A stretch of 64,000 nucleotides of DNA, taken from Lepraria neglecta. Lineage: Eukaryota > Ascomycota > Lecanoromycetes > Lecanorales > Stereocaulaceae. Below, piece by piece: positions 1-11,403 of this stretch (position 1 is the first letter of the stretch; the number at the start of each line of letters is the position of its first letter). Below the pieces are notes generated by a model. It was not told the origin of the DNA, searched no databases, and worked only from the letters and a program-made list of their open reading frames with translations. The DNA is taken from contig CM065652.1 of NCBI GenBank assembly GCA_033220425.1, positions 3,038,001 through 3,102,000 of the forward strand, in the 5' to 3' direction. The position numbers and the translations under genes were made by a program.

Positions 1-19
1 ATACTAACTACCAGCCCAG

Positions 20-561
20 CCCTGATCCTCTTCTTCTCCAAATCTCTCCTCCGCCATCCCCTCGCCCGCTCCCCAATTGAAGAGTTCACCGGCGAATCGC
101 ACTTCCAATGGATAATTCCCGACCCCGCTCACAACGACAGCACCATCCTCCCTCCCGACGAGATCGACCGCGTAATTCTATGCACCGGTCAAGTTTACGT
201 GGCCTTGCACAAACACCGCGCCGAGAAGAAGCTCAACTCCGTCGCCATCACCCGTATCGAGCAACTGAACCCCTTCCCCTGGGCTCAACTCAAAGAGAAT
301 CTTGACATGTATCCTAACGCAAAAACTATCGTCTGGGCGCAGGAAGAACCATTGAATGCAGGTGCTTGGAGCTTCACACAGCCGAGAATTGAGACTCTCT
401 TGAACAACACGCAGCACCATGACCGGAAACACGTCATGTATGCTGGACGCAATCCCAGTGCGAGTGTGGCTACGGGACTGAAAGGAACGCATTTGAAGGA
501 GGAGATGGACATGCTGGAAATGGCTTATGGGGTTACGCAGGATAAACTGAAGGGGGAGTAG
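20..561 (+). CDS. KGD1: 2-oxoglutarate dehydrogenase E1, C-terminal exon (partial)
   Basis: This is the last exon of the thiamine-diphosphate E1 subunit of the mitochondrial 2-oxoglutarate dehydrogenase complex (TCA cycle). The reading frame gives FFSKSLLRHPLARS, FTGESHFQWIIPDP, VILCTGQVYVALHKHR, ITRIEQLNPFPW and QEEPLNAGAWSF, and it ends NPSASVATGLKGTHLKEE...KLKGE. All of these are strongly conserved at the E1o C terminus. An ACTAAC branch-like site at 3-8 and a CAG at 17-19 suggest that an intron ends at 19 and that the exon opens with the conserved Pro-Leu-Ile/Val. The rest of the gene lies to the left of the window. The end is a TAG at 559-561, and no damage is visible. Confidence 0.93.
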
Positions 562-1194
562 ACAGTGGAGTTGTTTACAGCGCAGAGGAGGTTGAGATCG
601 CGTGCGTAGCACTGTACATATATTGCTATTGGACTTTCGTTTTGCGTTTTGGCGCTTGTGGTATATCATTTAAAAAGCAATTGATATGACTTCACGCACC
701 ACTTCTCGTACATTAATGGGCAGAAATGCATGTCTCTTGTCCATTCCCAGAGCTATCTGAGCTCCTATCAAACTCCCCAACAACGGCAGAGCATGGAACA
801 ACCATCACCCAGCCCGTTCGCCCTGGACACAAGCAGAGGATGATTGAATGTATGCTAGACATAGTCGACATCCTCGGCACTTCAAATGCACGTTTCCCTC
901 TAAACAGCGCCTAAATACCAACGAAACGCGCAATACGCAGCTCCAAACCCCTAAAGGTCATGCTTGGAGACGCTCAACCGTCCATAGCACTGCTCTAGGC
1001 GCAGATCCGTAAGCCTAAGAAACGGAGCCACAGGCACTCTACTATTCAGGAAAATGCTCTGGTCAGAGCTTTGCATAGCCAAGAAAAGGAATATCAGACA
1101 CTCAACTATCCAACAGAACGCACAAGACCCAGCTCTGCACACTCGAAGAAATAACCAACAGCGATCAAAGAGGTGCGCTGGTTTGAGCTGTATG
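562..1194. other. intergenic stretch, nothing recognised
   Basis: This is the 3' flank of KGD1. Short open frames on both strands show no recognisable protein features. I see no repeat or RNA gene here. Confidence 0.5.
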
Positions 1195-1960
1195 GGAGGT
1201 ACTGAACCGTAGCGACGTGGAAAAGCGGTGGACTTCTTGCTCTCATTACTCTTATATTTCTGTGGCGGGAAACCTGCATTCTCTTCCGCTTGAACGAGTT
1301 ATGCATACGGGACAGAATCCCAAAACTCCTTCGCATGGAGATGACAAAGAACTTGACCGGTCCAATTGGTCAACTTTGGACACTTATCTGAACTCCACGG
1401 GAGTTACTGAATCGTAGCGACGATGAAAAGCGGCGAGTCTCTTGCGCTCATCACCCTTGTCTTTGTGCGGAGGATAGAGTGGTTTGTAACCAAAAGGTGG
1501 GAATTCTGCGTGGGCTTCAGCTTGATTTGAGTAACTCCTAGAGAATTTCGGAGTGTGAAGAGTGCCAACTAATAGTCTGATGCCCGAGTTCTCCATGATT
1601 GAGGCGCGTAACGGGCCTATTCATTCTGCGATGGATGGGCAATTTGTAAACCATATGGTGGGAATTCTGCGTCCTTTTCCTTTTGATTGAGTACTTCGTA
1701 GGGAATCTCGGAGTGTGAAGAGGGCCAATTGAAGGTCTGGTTCCCCATGTCTCCGGGGTCTAGCTAGGGCGCAACAAGTTCAATCTTTGTGGCTTGGCTG
1801 TCTCATATTGGAGATGTCGATGAGAAATTGGGAAGCGATTGAAGCTAGGCTGGCTGATTGCGGGACTCTAGTTATGTTCGTTTCGCGACGTTTGCGCAGT
1901 TGTAGTCCCCTGGTTTCGTCCTCTTTCTGCTCCAAAGAACTCCTAAGAGGTCTATTGAGA
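1195..1960 (-). repeat. decayed tandem copies of the EAF3 linker region
   Basis: At least three worn segments (about 1195-1380, 1399-1620 and 1630-1960) resemble each other and also the EAF3 coding linker at about 3660-3990, in the same orientation. Examples are TCTTCCGCTTGAACGAGTT near 1282 against TCTTCCGCTTGGTCAAGCAA in the gene, and TCATATTGGAGATGTCGATG near 1803 against TCATATTGGCGACGTCAATG near 3873. The first two segments also share a near-identical start (CTGAACCGTAGCGACG / CTGAATCGTAGCGACG). No long frame survives. I read them as relics of local tandem duplication of part of EAF3. Their exact borders cannot be set by eye. Confidence 0.6.
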
Positions 1961-2015
1961 GTGGGGGGAGAGGGGGACTTGGCCTAGAAGAAAATGCACC
2001 ACGAGGGGTTGGGGG

Positions 2016-2197
2016 TGGACTTATACGAGTAACGGATGTGGATCTTGACCAGTAAGGCGATAGGTTGGATAGGTTGAGGTATGCTTATATAAGCAATCGA
2101 TGTGAATCTTATATAGTAGAGCAGAAGATTAAATAGATTGAGGTAAACTTGTACAAGCAATGGATGTGATCTTAACCAGCAAGATGGGAGTGACTGA
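2016..2197 (-). repeat. three 63-bp imperfect units related to EAF3 intron 1
   Basis: Three head-to-tail units start near 2016, 2079 and 2142. Each carries a GTAACGGATGTGGATCTT-like or GCAATGGATGTGATCTT-like core followed by AACCAGCAAGA or a variant. A fourth close copy sits inside EAF3 intron 1 at about 4486-4546 (GGCAATGGAGGTAAATCTTG). This block follows the linker relics in the same order as linker and intron occur in the gene, which supports one duplicated and then expanded EAF3 segment. Confidence 0.6.
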
Positions 2198-2532
2198 TGG
2201 ATGAGGAAGGGATATGATATGTATATATATATGGAGCGACGAAAAATGAAAAGATGAAAAGATGAAAGGAAGGAGTAATCTGGATCTGTGATTCATCTGG
2301 ATGAATGGAATCAAAGTCATTGCGGCGGAGCCTTCGCGATTCAGAACTCGTTCAAGTATGGCAAGAATAGTAGAGATTATGACAGGGAAGAAAGTATTGG
2401 TTAAAGTCTTGCAGCAAAGGATGTGTATGCTGCCATTGATTGTCAAAGTGCATTCCCATTGAATGCCCTCATCACTTCCACTTCCATAACAATGTCTTAC
2501 ATTGACTCTCACAGAGAGTCCTCCGCGACCAC

Positions 2533-4903
2533 CTATACCCCACGGACCTTCTCCACGTAGTCATTGCTTGCTGTCTCGTACTCAGCGGTGAAGAAGCGAT
2601 TGGAGTTCTTGCCGAGCCATGATGTCAGTTTCTGGATCTCCTCACGGAGCTTGCTGACGGACTGCGAGTCCATGTTTGTTTGTGCGATGAGTTCGGGAAG
2701 CGAGACTTGAGAGGGAGGGTCAGTAAGATATCCAGTGAGAGGTGAGGGTCACGTACCGAAGAGACGACACAAGTGTTCAGCACCATAGACATCCCCTGCA
2801 TTCTTACCCTCCCACTCTCCTCTACCCTCCTCCCACAGCTTTCTAACCTCGGCGTACTGCTGGCGTTCAAAGCGGTAGAGCAATATGCGACCGACGCACT
2901 TCTCAAAGTAATCCTTGCAACCCGCAACCACTTCTTCCAAAAGGTCGGCTTCAGCAGAGCCAAGTCGACGTTTATGCTTCTCTTCTTCAAAGTATGTATT
3001 CAAAATCTCATTAACTGGGTGTTCCGATGGTAAAGGCACAAGAGAAAGGTTCTTCGTAACATTTTCCCAATCATCGACAAGTAGCGCTTTCAGATGGTCG
3101 GGCACGTGGATCCGCACAGCGGGGCGTAGATTGAATGTTTCTTCCTGCAAATTGTTTGCTCTGTTAGTAAAATGGCCATCTTAATTGTACTTCCATAAGA
3201 CAACGACGGCGTTTCTCGAACACATGTGGCAAAAGGTCATCAGGGGGGTCTTCCAATGGGATTCCGGCAGGGATTAGCCTGGGAAGCGGAGGGGATTTCT
3301 TCTTTGGCTTCTTCTTCTTCTTCTTCTTCTTCGAAACTCGAGGAGGAGGAACGGGTGGATCTATTAGCTCTAGCTTTGCTGGAGGGCCACTTCTAGGCTT
3401 CTGGACCTTGGTGGGCGGCTTTCTCTTGGGCGATGGCTTAGATTTAGGAACCTGAGCAATGGTAGAAGTCCCATCGTTGGGGTTTTGGGGCGTAGCTGAG
3501 GTGATTGGACTCGATTTTGGGGAAACTCGTGCCGAAATCGTCGTTGGGCGCGCTCTATAACTGCTTGGCATGGAGGTGTTAATGAGCCGGCTCGCGGACG
3601 AAGAGGAGCGGTCTCGAACCCCGACGGACCAGTCCTTGGGGGAAGGGAGCCCCAACGATGCGCAATGATTGCGCCTTTGCTGTTGTCCTCGGGGGTCTTT
3701 TGGCTGGGAGAGATGGGGTAAATGTACCCGGCTGGGGGAAACCAGCATCATCTTCCGCTTGGTCAAGCAACTCGTACGGGATTGCAGACGGCAGAAAGAG
3801 CCAGTTAGAAGTCTGATTCCCTAAGTCTGGGTGGTTCTGAGCGCAACGAGTCCAATGCTTTTGGCTCGGTGGCCTCATATTGGCGACGTCAATGAGAAAT
3901 TTGAATGCACTTGATGTGGCTTCTTCGGTCATGCTTGGGGCTCGAGGTACGTTCGTCTTCCGCCGTTTCGTGGGTTGCGGTCCCTTGTTTATGTTGCTGT
4001 CTAGGTCCGAGGAGCCCCCATCGTGTCCATAAAGGTGGTTGCTGTCCAGTGGAGAAGGTCGCCGCACAGAGAAAAGATCACCAACCTTCTCGATTTCATA
4101 GTCCCTCCCACGCTTCTGACCACGCCCCGTCACAGGAGTAGCATGTCGTTCTTCGCTGCCGCGAGTAGAGCTGAGGTCAGAGCCTGCGGCCTTCTTCTTG
4201 GCGGATGCAGTTGCTGCCTTTGGTTTGACGAGCTTGTCCATCTCTGTCTTGAGATTGGCGGCGAGAATCTTGTTGTCTTCGTTATTTTTGCGGATACGGT
4301 CTTGCGGAACCCAGTCGTCCCAGCTGCCAGAGGATCAAGTTCTCATTAGTGCTGTGTTCTTGCTGATGAAGGAAATGACAGTTGAAAATGGTGAAGACAG
4401 GCGGCCAGCGACCGATGCAGATGACTGTGATGCGATGGGAGACGAAAGTGATGATGTGACTGATGTGGTCTTTGTTGTTTGGGTGAGGTAAACTTGTACG
4501 GGCAATGGAGGTAAATCTTGACCAGCAAGATGGGAGGAGTGGTAGAAGAGTGTGTTGTAGGAAAGAAGAAGAGATGAGAAGTGCGAAGGAATTTGTAGTA
4601 ACGGGGACTTTGGGAGAATTCGCCGCTAGAACTTCACAATAGAATTCATCACGACAATAGGTGAAGTCTCGACAATAGAGGAAATATGAAACGTGAAACA
4701 CAGACAAGAGGATCCGGCAGAAAAATTCACTTCACATACGTAGATTTCCATCCTTTGTAATGCACCCGATACTGATAGGGGCTCTTCTTATCGCCCTCGA
4801 TAGTGTGTTTCAGATCTAACACTTTGGCTTCATAGAGGAGTTCGTGGTGAAAGCAAAGGACTTTCTCGTCTTTGGTGTATTGGGGGATATTTGAGGGCGC
4901 CAT
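2533..4903 (-). CDS. EAF3: chromatin modification protein EAF3 (chromo + MRG domains)
   Basis: EAF3 is the MRG15-type subunit shared by NuA4 histone acetylase and the Rpd3S deacetylase, reading methylated H3K36. Proposed exons are 4903-4740, 4323-3778, 3731-3191, 3144-2757 and 2705-2533, 603 residues in one consistent frame. The N-terminal chromo domain shows YTKDEKVLCFHHELLYEAKV, HYKGWKSTWDDWVPQDRIRK. The MRG domain shows IHVPDHLKALLVDDWENVTK, ILLYRFERQQY, YGAEHLCRLF and SLPELIAQTNMDSQSV, ending near KVRGV. The protein is unusually long, because about 300 residues of low-complexity linker, including a poly-lysine run, sit between RDYEIEK and the MRG domain. The join at 3777-3732 (46-nt intron) is my inference, since it is the one that restores the frame. 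Intron 1 is long (416 nt) and holds a repeat unit also found at 2.0-2.2 kb. The linker has decayed copies downstream. Confidence 0.85.
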
Positions 4904-5902
4904 GATGGATGAGGTGTGAGGTTGTAGAGATGAGGATCAGCAGACTAATACGATAGTCTCGATAGTACAGAGGATGAATGCAGAAAATGAGGACTAAGTT
5001 AGAAGAGTTGCAAGGCCCAGGGACTTTCCTCACTTGGTGAAGGAAAACGCGAAATACTAGCGCGATCCGCGCGCTAAGTCTTAAAGAGTCAACACTCTGT
5101 CCTTTTGTGCTACTTATTTTACATGAGGTCTGGCATACAGTTTTCTCGTTTGTCCTAGCCAATTCTCTTCACAATGTTACGCGAAAGGAGACTGTTCTGG
5201 TACATCCTGTGTTGTATAACCTGCCAGTCAGATCTGGATCTACTTCAAACGTGCTATGAGCAGTCAATCTACAATGGGCTAGAGCGAGTAAATGGTTTCT
5301 CCAAAGATTGTCATTGAGCATAGCCTGACCGTTGCAACTCCATGTTCATAGGAACAGGCCGGAAATAGGAGCGCCAAAGTTGGCCAGAGATGCCTTGTAG
5401 TGTTCGCTTTTGGGTTGAATTGGGGGTTTTCTGCCCAGGATTTAAGCATACAGATTACCCTCCTTTCTGCGTCAGTCCATTTGGAAGGTACATGGCTATT
5501 GGCGAGAGAACGTCACTACTATGTCTTTTTGGAGAGCAAGGAGCAAACATTAGCGTATAGTCTTGGAGAATCGAGCAGGCTCTGGTTCCCGTTTGGCTGT
5601 CTTCTGTTCGTAGGAGTAGGGAAAATAGCATCTATATGGTAGAGTCAGCAAGTGAAATGTTGTACATTCCATGGGTACAACCAAGACCTGGACCGAGCTG
5701 GGCCAATGGAAGGGACGTCCTCGCCAAGCCCAAGTCCCCCAACCAATCAAATCCCCCCAATTCCAAGCTCCCAAAAAAAGCTTAATACCTCACCACCTTC
5801 ACCTCCATCCACCTCCCATCTACCACTACCACCAGGTCAGCCACAGACCCAATTCTCTCCCACCAGCAGCGGCAGTGCCTACCACACTCTCTCGCCGCCG
5901 CA
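4904..5902. promoter_or_regulatory. divergent intergenic region EAF3 / QCR6
   Basis: About 1 kb separates the two start codons, so this region should hold both promoters. The stretch just upstream of QCR6 (5730-5890) is rich in C and T, as is common before highly expressed fungal genes. A GC-rich, partly palindromic patch (AGCGCGATCCGCGCGCT, about 5060-5076) lies on the EAF3 side. No coding sequence is recognised. Confidence 0.4.
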
Positions 5903-6633
5903 ATGGGTTTCTTAGACATCTTCACCGATTTCTACGCCTCAACTGGCTTCGCGGAAATACACGCCGAGGCGCCCCCGGAGGAAGAGGATGAGGGGGGCGA
6001 TGGGGATAAAGGAGGAGATGAGGAGGGTGGTGATAAAGAGAAGGGCGAGGGTGGAGAAGAGGGAGGAGATGAAGGTGGTGAGGATGAGGGCGGAGATGAC
6101 GAGGAGGAAGAAGAGGAGGAGGAGCCTGAGGATCCGAAGCCTAAGCTTGAGGAAGGTGAGTTCGTTCCTGTATGTTGCTGTGTGTCGTCTTCTGTCGCAG
6201 CAATTGAGGCCTTGTCGCCTGCATTGAGCTGTCTGGAAGTCCTCTGCAGAGCTGCCAGATCTTGCCAGTTTTTCCCACTCCACCGAGCCCATCCGCACAC
6301 ACCAATTACCCACTCCCAAGTCTCCCACCCTACCCACAACCTCTCAATAGCATAATTAACACCCCTCCCCCACAGATTGCGCCAAATCCGCCCAATGCGC
6401 CCCAGCCAAGCACCACTACGAAGACTGCGCTGAGCGCGTGACGAAGCAGCACGAAAACCCAGACCACAAGGGGCCAAAGGAAGATTGCGTTGAGGAATGT
6501 GAGTCCCCTCCACCCGAGTCTGAGAATTTGGGGTAGAGGAAGAAGCTGGATGCTGATTCGTCGTATAGTCTTCCACCTCCAACATTGCGCGACCCAATGC
6601 GCTGCTCCGAAGCTGTTCCGTATGCTGAAGTAG
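5903..6633 (+). CDS. QCR6: cytochrome b-c1 complex subunit 6 (hinge protein)
   Basis: This is the acidic hinge subunit of mitochondrial complex III, which helps cytochrome c dock on cytochrome c1. Exons are 5903-6155, 6376-6498 and 6569-6633, giving 146 residues. The N-terminal half is an extreme Glu/Asp/Gly tract (about residues 26-83). The conserved helical hairpin follows, with paired cysteines in DCAKSAQCAPAKHHYEDCA, EDCVEEFFHLQHCATQCA and the end PKLFRMLK. Both introns have GTGAG donors and AG acceptors, and they restore the conserved Asp-Cys and Glu-Phe-Phe joins. The start MGFLDIFTDFY fits family members. The protein looks intact. Confidence 0.92.
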
Positions 6634-7047
6634 AGGTGGCCTACTTTCCCAGAGAAAATGACCATTTCTGCGGCTACAGAACCTCTATTGAGCTATCTCC
6701 AGTCGTCGGAAGCCGACATGGTAGAGGTGGACTTGTACAGCTATACCTCAATCCCCAGCATTCATCCTGCATCCACTGTGTACCTAAACATTTTCCATGG
6801 CATAGAATGTACCTCTAGTTACATAGGTAGAGAAAGATATCGAGAGAAGCAATGCTATCCATGAATACGCTTTTGTACTACCCAATGCCTTAATCGTATA
6901 TATGCATGACCCGTAGCCCTCGCGCTCATTCTCCATGCTCCTTGCTTTACTAATCCATGAGTTGGGTCTCTTGCCTCTCCCTTCACCTCTCCAACGCTCA
7001 ATCCACCGTCATTGCCAGACAAAACCTCGGCTTCCCTCGCTCGATGA
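6634..7047. other. intergenic, nothing recognised
   Basis: This is the region between the stop of QCR6 and the stop of the convergent gene at 7048. It probably holds the two 3' ends. No repeat or RNA gene was seen. Confidence 0.4.
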
Positions 7048-8490
7048 TTAGTTAAGCGTGCGGGCCCTGCCCTGGAAATTGTGGCCATACCTGGCTCTTA
7101 TACTTGGTGGCTGCACATCCCACTGGACACCACCCTTTGGAACCACAGTTGGTGCAGGGGTATCTGCCGCCGAATCCTCGTAAAGACAGGAGCAAAGCCC
7201 ACAGCAGAGATCAGCCAGACAGGCTTTCTTCCGATCATCCTTCCGTCCCTGGGCCTTCTCCACTTGCTGCCTGTCAGTCCTGTGGGGAGCTGGAGTCTCG
7301 TTGGCACGGTGCACAGGGCTAGTTCCCTCTCTAGCAGGCGCTTGTGGGTCCGGTGCAGCGGTATACGCCTGACGTGGTGCTCGAAAGACCGCATGAACTT
7401 GCCGTTGGGGTGGAAAATGCCCGCTCACAATTGGTATAAACCTCCTACGGACTACCACTCCATTCTCACCTCTCATGACCACCCCCTTTGGTAATCCGAC
7501 AGTTTGACGGGTATATTCCCGTTGTTCCGGCGTAGGGGTTCGAAAATTGTCTCTAAATCGACTTTTTGGGGGTGGCAGTCGGTAATTAACCGCTTCAGGC
7601 TGTCCGAATGCTGGCAATCCAGGAGGTGTAGGGACGCTTTCTGGGGGCGGTTTTCCCGGTTGCAGTGGAGTTGGTGGGGTTGAAGCCGGTGGTGAGTGTC
7701 GTTCAGGCGTGGGCGGTAGGTCTGAAAGGGAGAAATCTTTGCTTTTCTTACCATTCAGGCCAGGACTGCGTGGTCGTAGAGTGGATACCGATCCTTGGTC
7801 TCTGAGAGACAATGATGCTCGGATTGTAGCAAGGGAGCTTTTTTCGGTTATCGGATACAGCTCGTGAGGCACATGAGTATTCTTGTTGGGCGGAGCTTGG
7901 AGGAAAGAGACGGGTACAGGATTGCGTGAGGCGTCCGACACGATGTTATTCGAGGGCGGAAGCCCGTCATCGGTAGTGTATGGAGGGATGCTATCCTCTT
8001 TTTCGTCTGATTGGTGAATCACCGAAGCTTCATAGATTGAGCTGTGAGGGGACGGATAGCTTTCGGAGGAGTCAAGGTCGGGGTTGAGGCCATGATGCGT
8101 GAACTTGTGGCGGAGAATAGGCTCCATCTTCGCGGTGGCTGAGGGCGGAGAGGGATGCGGTGAGCCAGAATCATTGGTAATCTGATCGAGGGCTCCATCC
8201 ATTGATGGGTCCACAGCCGTTAATACAGACATGGCGATGAGACTCTGGACCGCTATCAATGCTCGATAAGAGGTTGATAGACCTTCGTCTATGTGATGAA
8301 TAGAGAGTATTGTCGGAGTGCGAGTGCCCTTTTTGGGTGAGTTCCCGCAGACTTTGGTAGGGCTCACAACTGAGGAAGCCGCGACTGAGCGACTAGGCGG
8401 GTCTATTACCCTCGATCCACGACTCAGTGACTTTCTGAGTAGCCCAAGTGAGGTCGGAGTCGAACTCATGAACATCTCGCCGCTAGGCAC
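7048..8490 (-). CDS. unknown disordered protein with a cysteine-rich C-terminal patch
   Basis: A single-exon frame of 480 residues that I do not recognise. It is rich in Ser, Pro and Thr, with proline runs (LPPTPERHSPPASTPPTPL) that look like SH3 or WW ligands. Near residue 430 it has a short cysteine cluster, CLADLCCGLCSCLYED, which could be palmitoylated or metal-binding. The C terminus is basic (IRARYGHNFQGRARTLN). It is transcribed in the same direction as the usp1-like gene upstream, with only 169 bp between that gene's stop and this start. An uninterrupted frame of this length and its codon use argue for a real gene. The function is unknown. Confidence 0.65.
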   Translation of the reverse strand: MPSGEMFMSSTPTSLGLLRKSLSRGSRVIDPPSRSVAASSVVSPTKVCGNSPKKGTRTPTILSIHHIDEGLSTSYRALIAVQSLIAMSVLTAVDPSMDGALDQITNDSGSPHPSPPSATAKMEPILRHKFTHHGLNPDLDSSESYPSPHSSIYEASVIHQSDEKEDSIPPYTTDDGLPPSNNIVSDASRNPVPVSFLQAPPNKNTHVPHELYPITEKSSLATIRASLSLRDQGSVSTLRPRSPGLNGKKSKDFSLSDLPPTPERHSPPASTPPTPLQPGKPPPESVPTPPGLPAFGQPEAVNYRLPPPKSRFRDNFRTPTPEQREYTRQTVGLPKGVVMRGENGVVVRRRFIPIVSGHFPPQRQVHAVFRAPRQAYTAAPDPQAPAREGTSPVHRANETPAPHRTDRQQVEKAQGRKDDRKKACLADLCCGLCSCLYEDSAADTPAPTVVPKGGVQWDVQPPSIRARYGHNFQGRARTLN

Positions 8491-8659
8491 GATTGAGTAG
8501 ATCTGCCTTCACAAGCAAGCTCGGACATAGCATAGCCCTGGAACGATACTCTGCGAGCATGCTCCAATGAGCCCATATACGTACGCACTCATCCAATTTC
8601 CGTTATCCAGGGCGAGGCCTCAATGTTCTAAATGACACATGCTATGCTATTCCCATCCC

Positions 8660-11174
8660 TTAATGCGCCGTCATGCTTTGACTTAACGATGATTTCCCAG
8701 GAGGCTGATCCTTCGTTAATGTGCGAAGTTGGGCTTCGAGTTTACGACGTTCGCTTTGTTCGAACTATGGAACCGTTAGCATTGGCTCATCAATGTATTA
8801 CGTGGATGGCTTGCCCTCAAAGCCTTCATGTTCTCCTGCCTCGTCTCCCTCATCAACTTCTTGAACTCATTTTTTAGTACTGTAGTGCTAGTGCTGGTTG
8901 CACCCTGCGATTCTCTGCTTCCAGGCCGTCCAGGACTCTTCACGCCAAGCAACTGTACCCTCTCATCGCTCAGCTGAGACTCCAAGGATTCGCAGCGATC
9001 TCGTAAGTCATCGATAGTGTTCTCCAGATGCTCTCGTTCCTTCTCGTATTCAATGCTAGCTTTCGTCATAACCTCATATTCGGCAATCGTCTCGGAAAGC
9101 TCTTTCTGTAGTGTTTGCACTCGTTCGTTCAGATCGGCGTTCCCACTTCCTGCAGCTTCATGCTTCGATTTCACGGCGGCAAGCTCTTCAGACATTGCTT
9201 GGTTGTGCTCCTTGAGCTCGTTGATTTCTTGTAGTAAGGCGGGATGAGTTGCTACCTCAGCAGCTCGCTGTGCCCGAGTACCATACGCGCCATCAAGCTC
9301 GGCTCTGGCGACAGTAAGCTCTGTTTGTAAGCGGACCATCTCTCCTTCGAAGTCTTCCATCTCATGGCGAGCTTTTTCGGCTTCTGCAGATTTCTCTTGA
9401 ACGCTTTGTTCGAGGTTCGAGATCACCCCATGTTTTCCTTGCAGCTCAACCAATAGCTGATCTTTCGCTTCATTACTCGCAGCAACTTGAGCTTTGAGAG
9501 CATTGCTTTCACTCATGCCCTCTTTACTAGTGGCTTCCAGATCCTTCCTCAGGTTCTCAGCTTCGGTAGTCACCTCCACGAGCCGTGCATCCTTTTCAAT
9601 ATCTGATTTGCTGTTTATCTGTCTCTGCTGCTGGATCTGGCGGCCCAGAATATCCTTTTGCTCTTGAAGGGTAGTCACTCGCGTACCCAAGGAGTTGACT
9701 CTCGTGGAGAAGGACTGTAACGAGAACTGCTCCGGTGTTTCCTCGCCTGCAACTAGACTCTGCCATAGACCTTGAAGCACATTTTCATATTGGCCTGCTT
9801 TCTCTTCATGAGCCACAGATCTCGAGGACGACATCTGGCTGGCTTCCTTGAGTCCCTGCACACGCTGTTCCAGCGCATCGAGGCCGCCTTCAAGAAAAGC
9901 TATTTGTTCTTCTGGGCTCTTCCCAGAAACGTCTGGTGGTAGAGGATATTGTGGGTTGGAATCCGGACTACTGCGAACGATGATACCACGGAGCTGTGTG
10001 TTTAGATCTTCAAGTCTCTCCTCTGCTGCGTAGGTCGATTGCTTGTAGCCTTGCAACGTATCAACCTGGCTTTTCTGCATGGCGTTAAGGCCTTTCTCCA
10101 GATACTCTATTTGTCCCTGTAATGCGGCTTCCGTATCACGTTGATCTGAAGACTCTGAAGAGTCCGGAGCAGGCGGGGCTGGCATCATTTCACGCCCAGC
10201 GCTTCCTTGCGCGATTGAGTCCTTTAAGCGTCGATTGAGGTCCCAAATCTTCCGTTCCGTTGCAAGAATAGATAGAGTCTGTTGCTCGAACGCTGCCGCA
10301 ACCTCGCCATTTGCACGTCCATCACCAGACTCGAAGAACGTGTCCAATTTGTGGTAGAAACTGCGATCGTCGAAATCGTTTCCAGTGCCAAAGAGAGACG
10401 TGTCGTTGAGCCCGTCAGCGTAGCCGTTTATGTCACCCGGTTGTTGCGGCGGCATATCCTTTTCCAAGAAGCCCTTATGCGTCATCTGCAACACCCCAGC
10501 CGTGTGTTCGAGAACCCTTCTCTGCACATCTTGTGACCGCCTCTCAAGCCTCCAAAGCTCTTGCGCTAGATCCTCGCATTTCCTAGTACTAGCCGCTAAT
10601 TCGTCGTCGGTCTTGCTTAAGAGATCGCTTCCACTACTTCTGCTCATTATGCTCTTGCGATGGCGTTTCTGGGGGTTTTTTCCAGGGACATCGGTCATGC
10701 TTTCCCGACTGTTCGGAGTGTAGAGGCGGTTGAGAGATGTCGCCGCATCGCGAAACTTGTTCTCGATAGCCAGTTTGCGTTTCGTCGCATCAATTCTCGT
10801 TGATAGAATGGCAAGCTCTTTCTTCAGCTCATCTACTTCCTCGAATGACAGAACCCCATATTGCTGGCTGTCGCCAATGGCGGTTTCCATCAGAAGGTGC
10901 ATTGAGACAGGATCGTTTGGGTCTAGAAGGTCTGAGCTTCGTACATGGGAGCCATTCATCTGTATTCGATATTAATTTCCATTTAGCAAAGGAGTCCAGT
11001 AATGCTCACATGGTTGTATCGCTGCTGTCCCGATGCGCTATTTCCGGTGCTCTCGAGCGAGCCATTGTAACCGTCGAGGAGGACCTTCGTAGACGGATAG
11101 ACTTGTAGCCCCGAGCCATATCTCGAATCATAGTCCGAAGAGAAAGAGGATTTTCGTACCCCAGTGCCGTTCAT
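8660..11174 (-). CDS. usp1: usp1-like coiled-coil protein (up-regulated during septation)
   Basis: Exons are 11174-11010, 10959-8815 and 8764-8660, 804 residues. The region after NGSHVRSSDLLDPNDPVSMH resembles the fungal Uds1 domain (SFEEVDELKKELAILSTRID, LAIENKFRDAATSLNRLY). Heptad-rich coiled coil follows over most of the remaining length. The C-terminal motif LKNEFKKLMRETRQENMKAL is completed only if the last intron (8814-8765) is removed, giving KALRFEQSERRKLEAQLRTL and the end SQSMTAH. That intron starts GCAAGC rather than GT, so it appears to be a GC-AG intron. Intron 1 (11009-10960) is ordinary. In fission yeast the family is linked to septation, and a role in hyphal septation or cytoskeleton is inferred. 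Confidence 0.75.
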
Positions 11175-11403
11175 GGTTGCGGGAAGCAGAAGGGGGCTGG
11201 CTTCTCAGCCAGCACTCTTCGAGACTGTGTCGTCCCTTCAATGCGGGGGAGAAGAGGTGAGTATGCTAGCTGCTATCGAGCCATTCTACCAACTGTCTCT
11301 TGCAATGCATCACAGTTCCCATGAGGAGATGGTTGTGAACAATGGACTCTCACGTCTCACTCCGTCGGGTGAAGAAAGTCTCGATCGGGACAATTGCCAA
11401 GAT

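Noticed and set aside
3579-3766. EAF3 read as a frameshifted pseudogene
   Set aside because: A 46-nt GT..AG intron (3777-3732) restores one frame of 603 residues, and both conserved domains are intact.
5930-6350. Open frames on the minus strand opposite QCR6
   Set aside because: They are low-complexity shadows (Ser/Pro runs) of the acidic Glu/Asp tract of QCR6, and the plus-strand gene with two clean introns explains the region.
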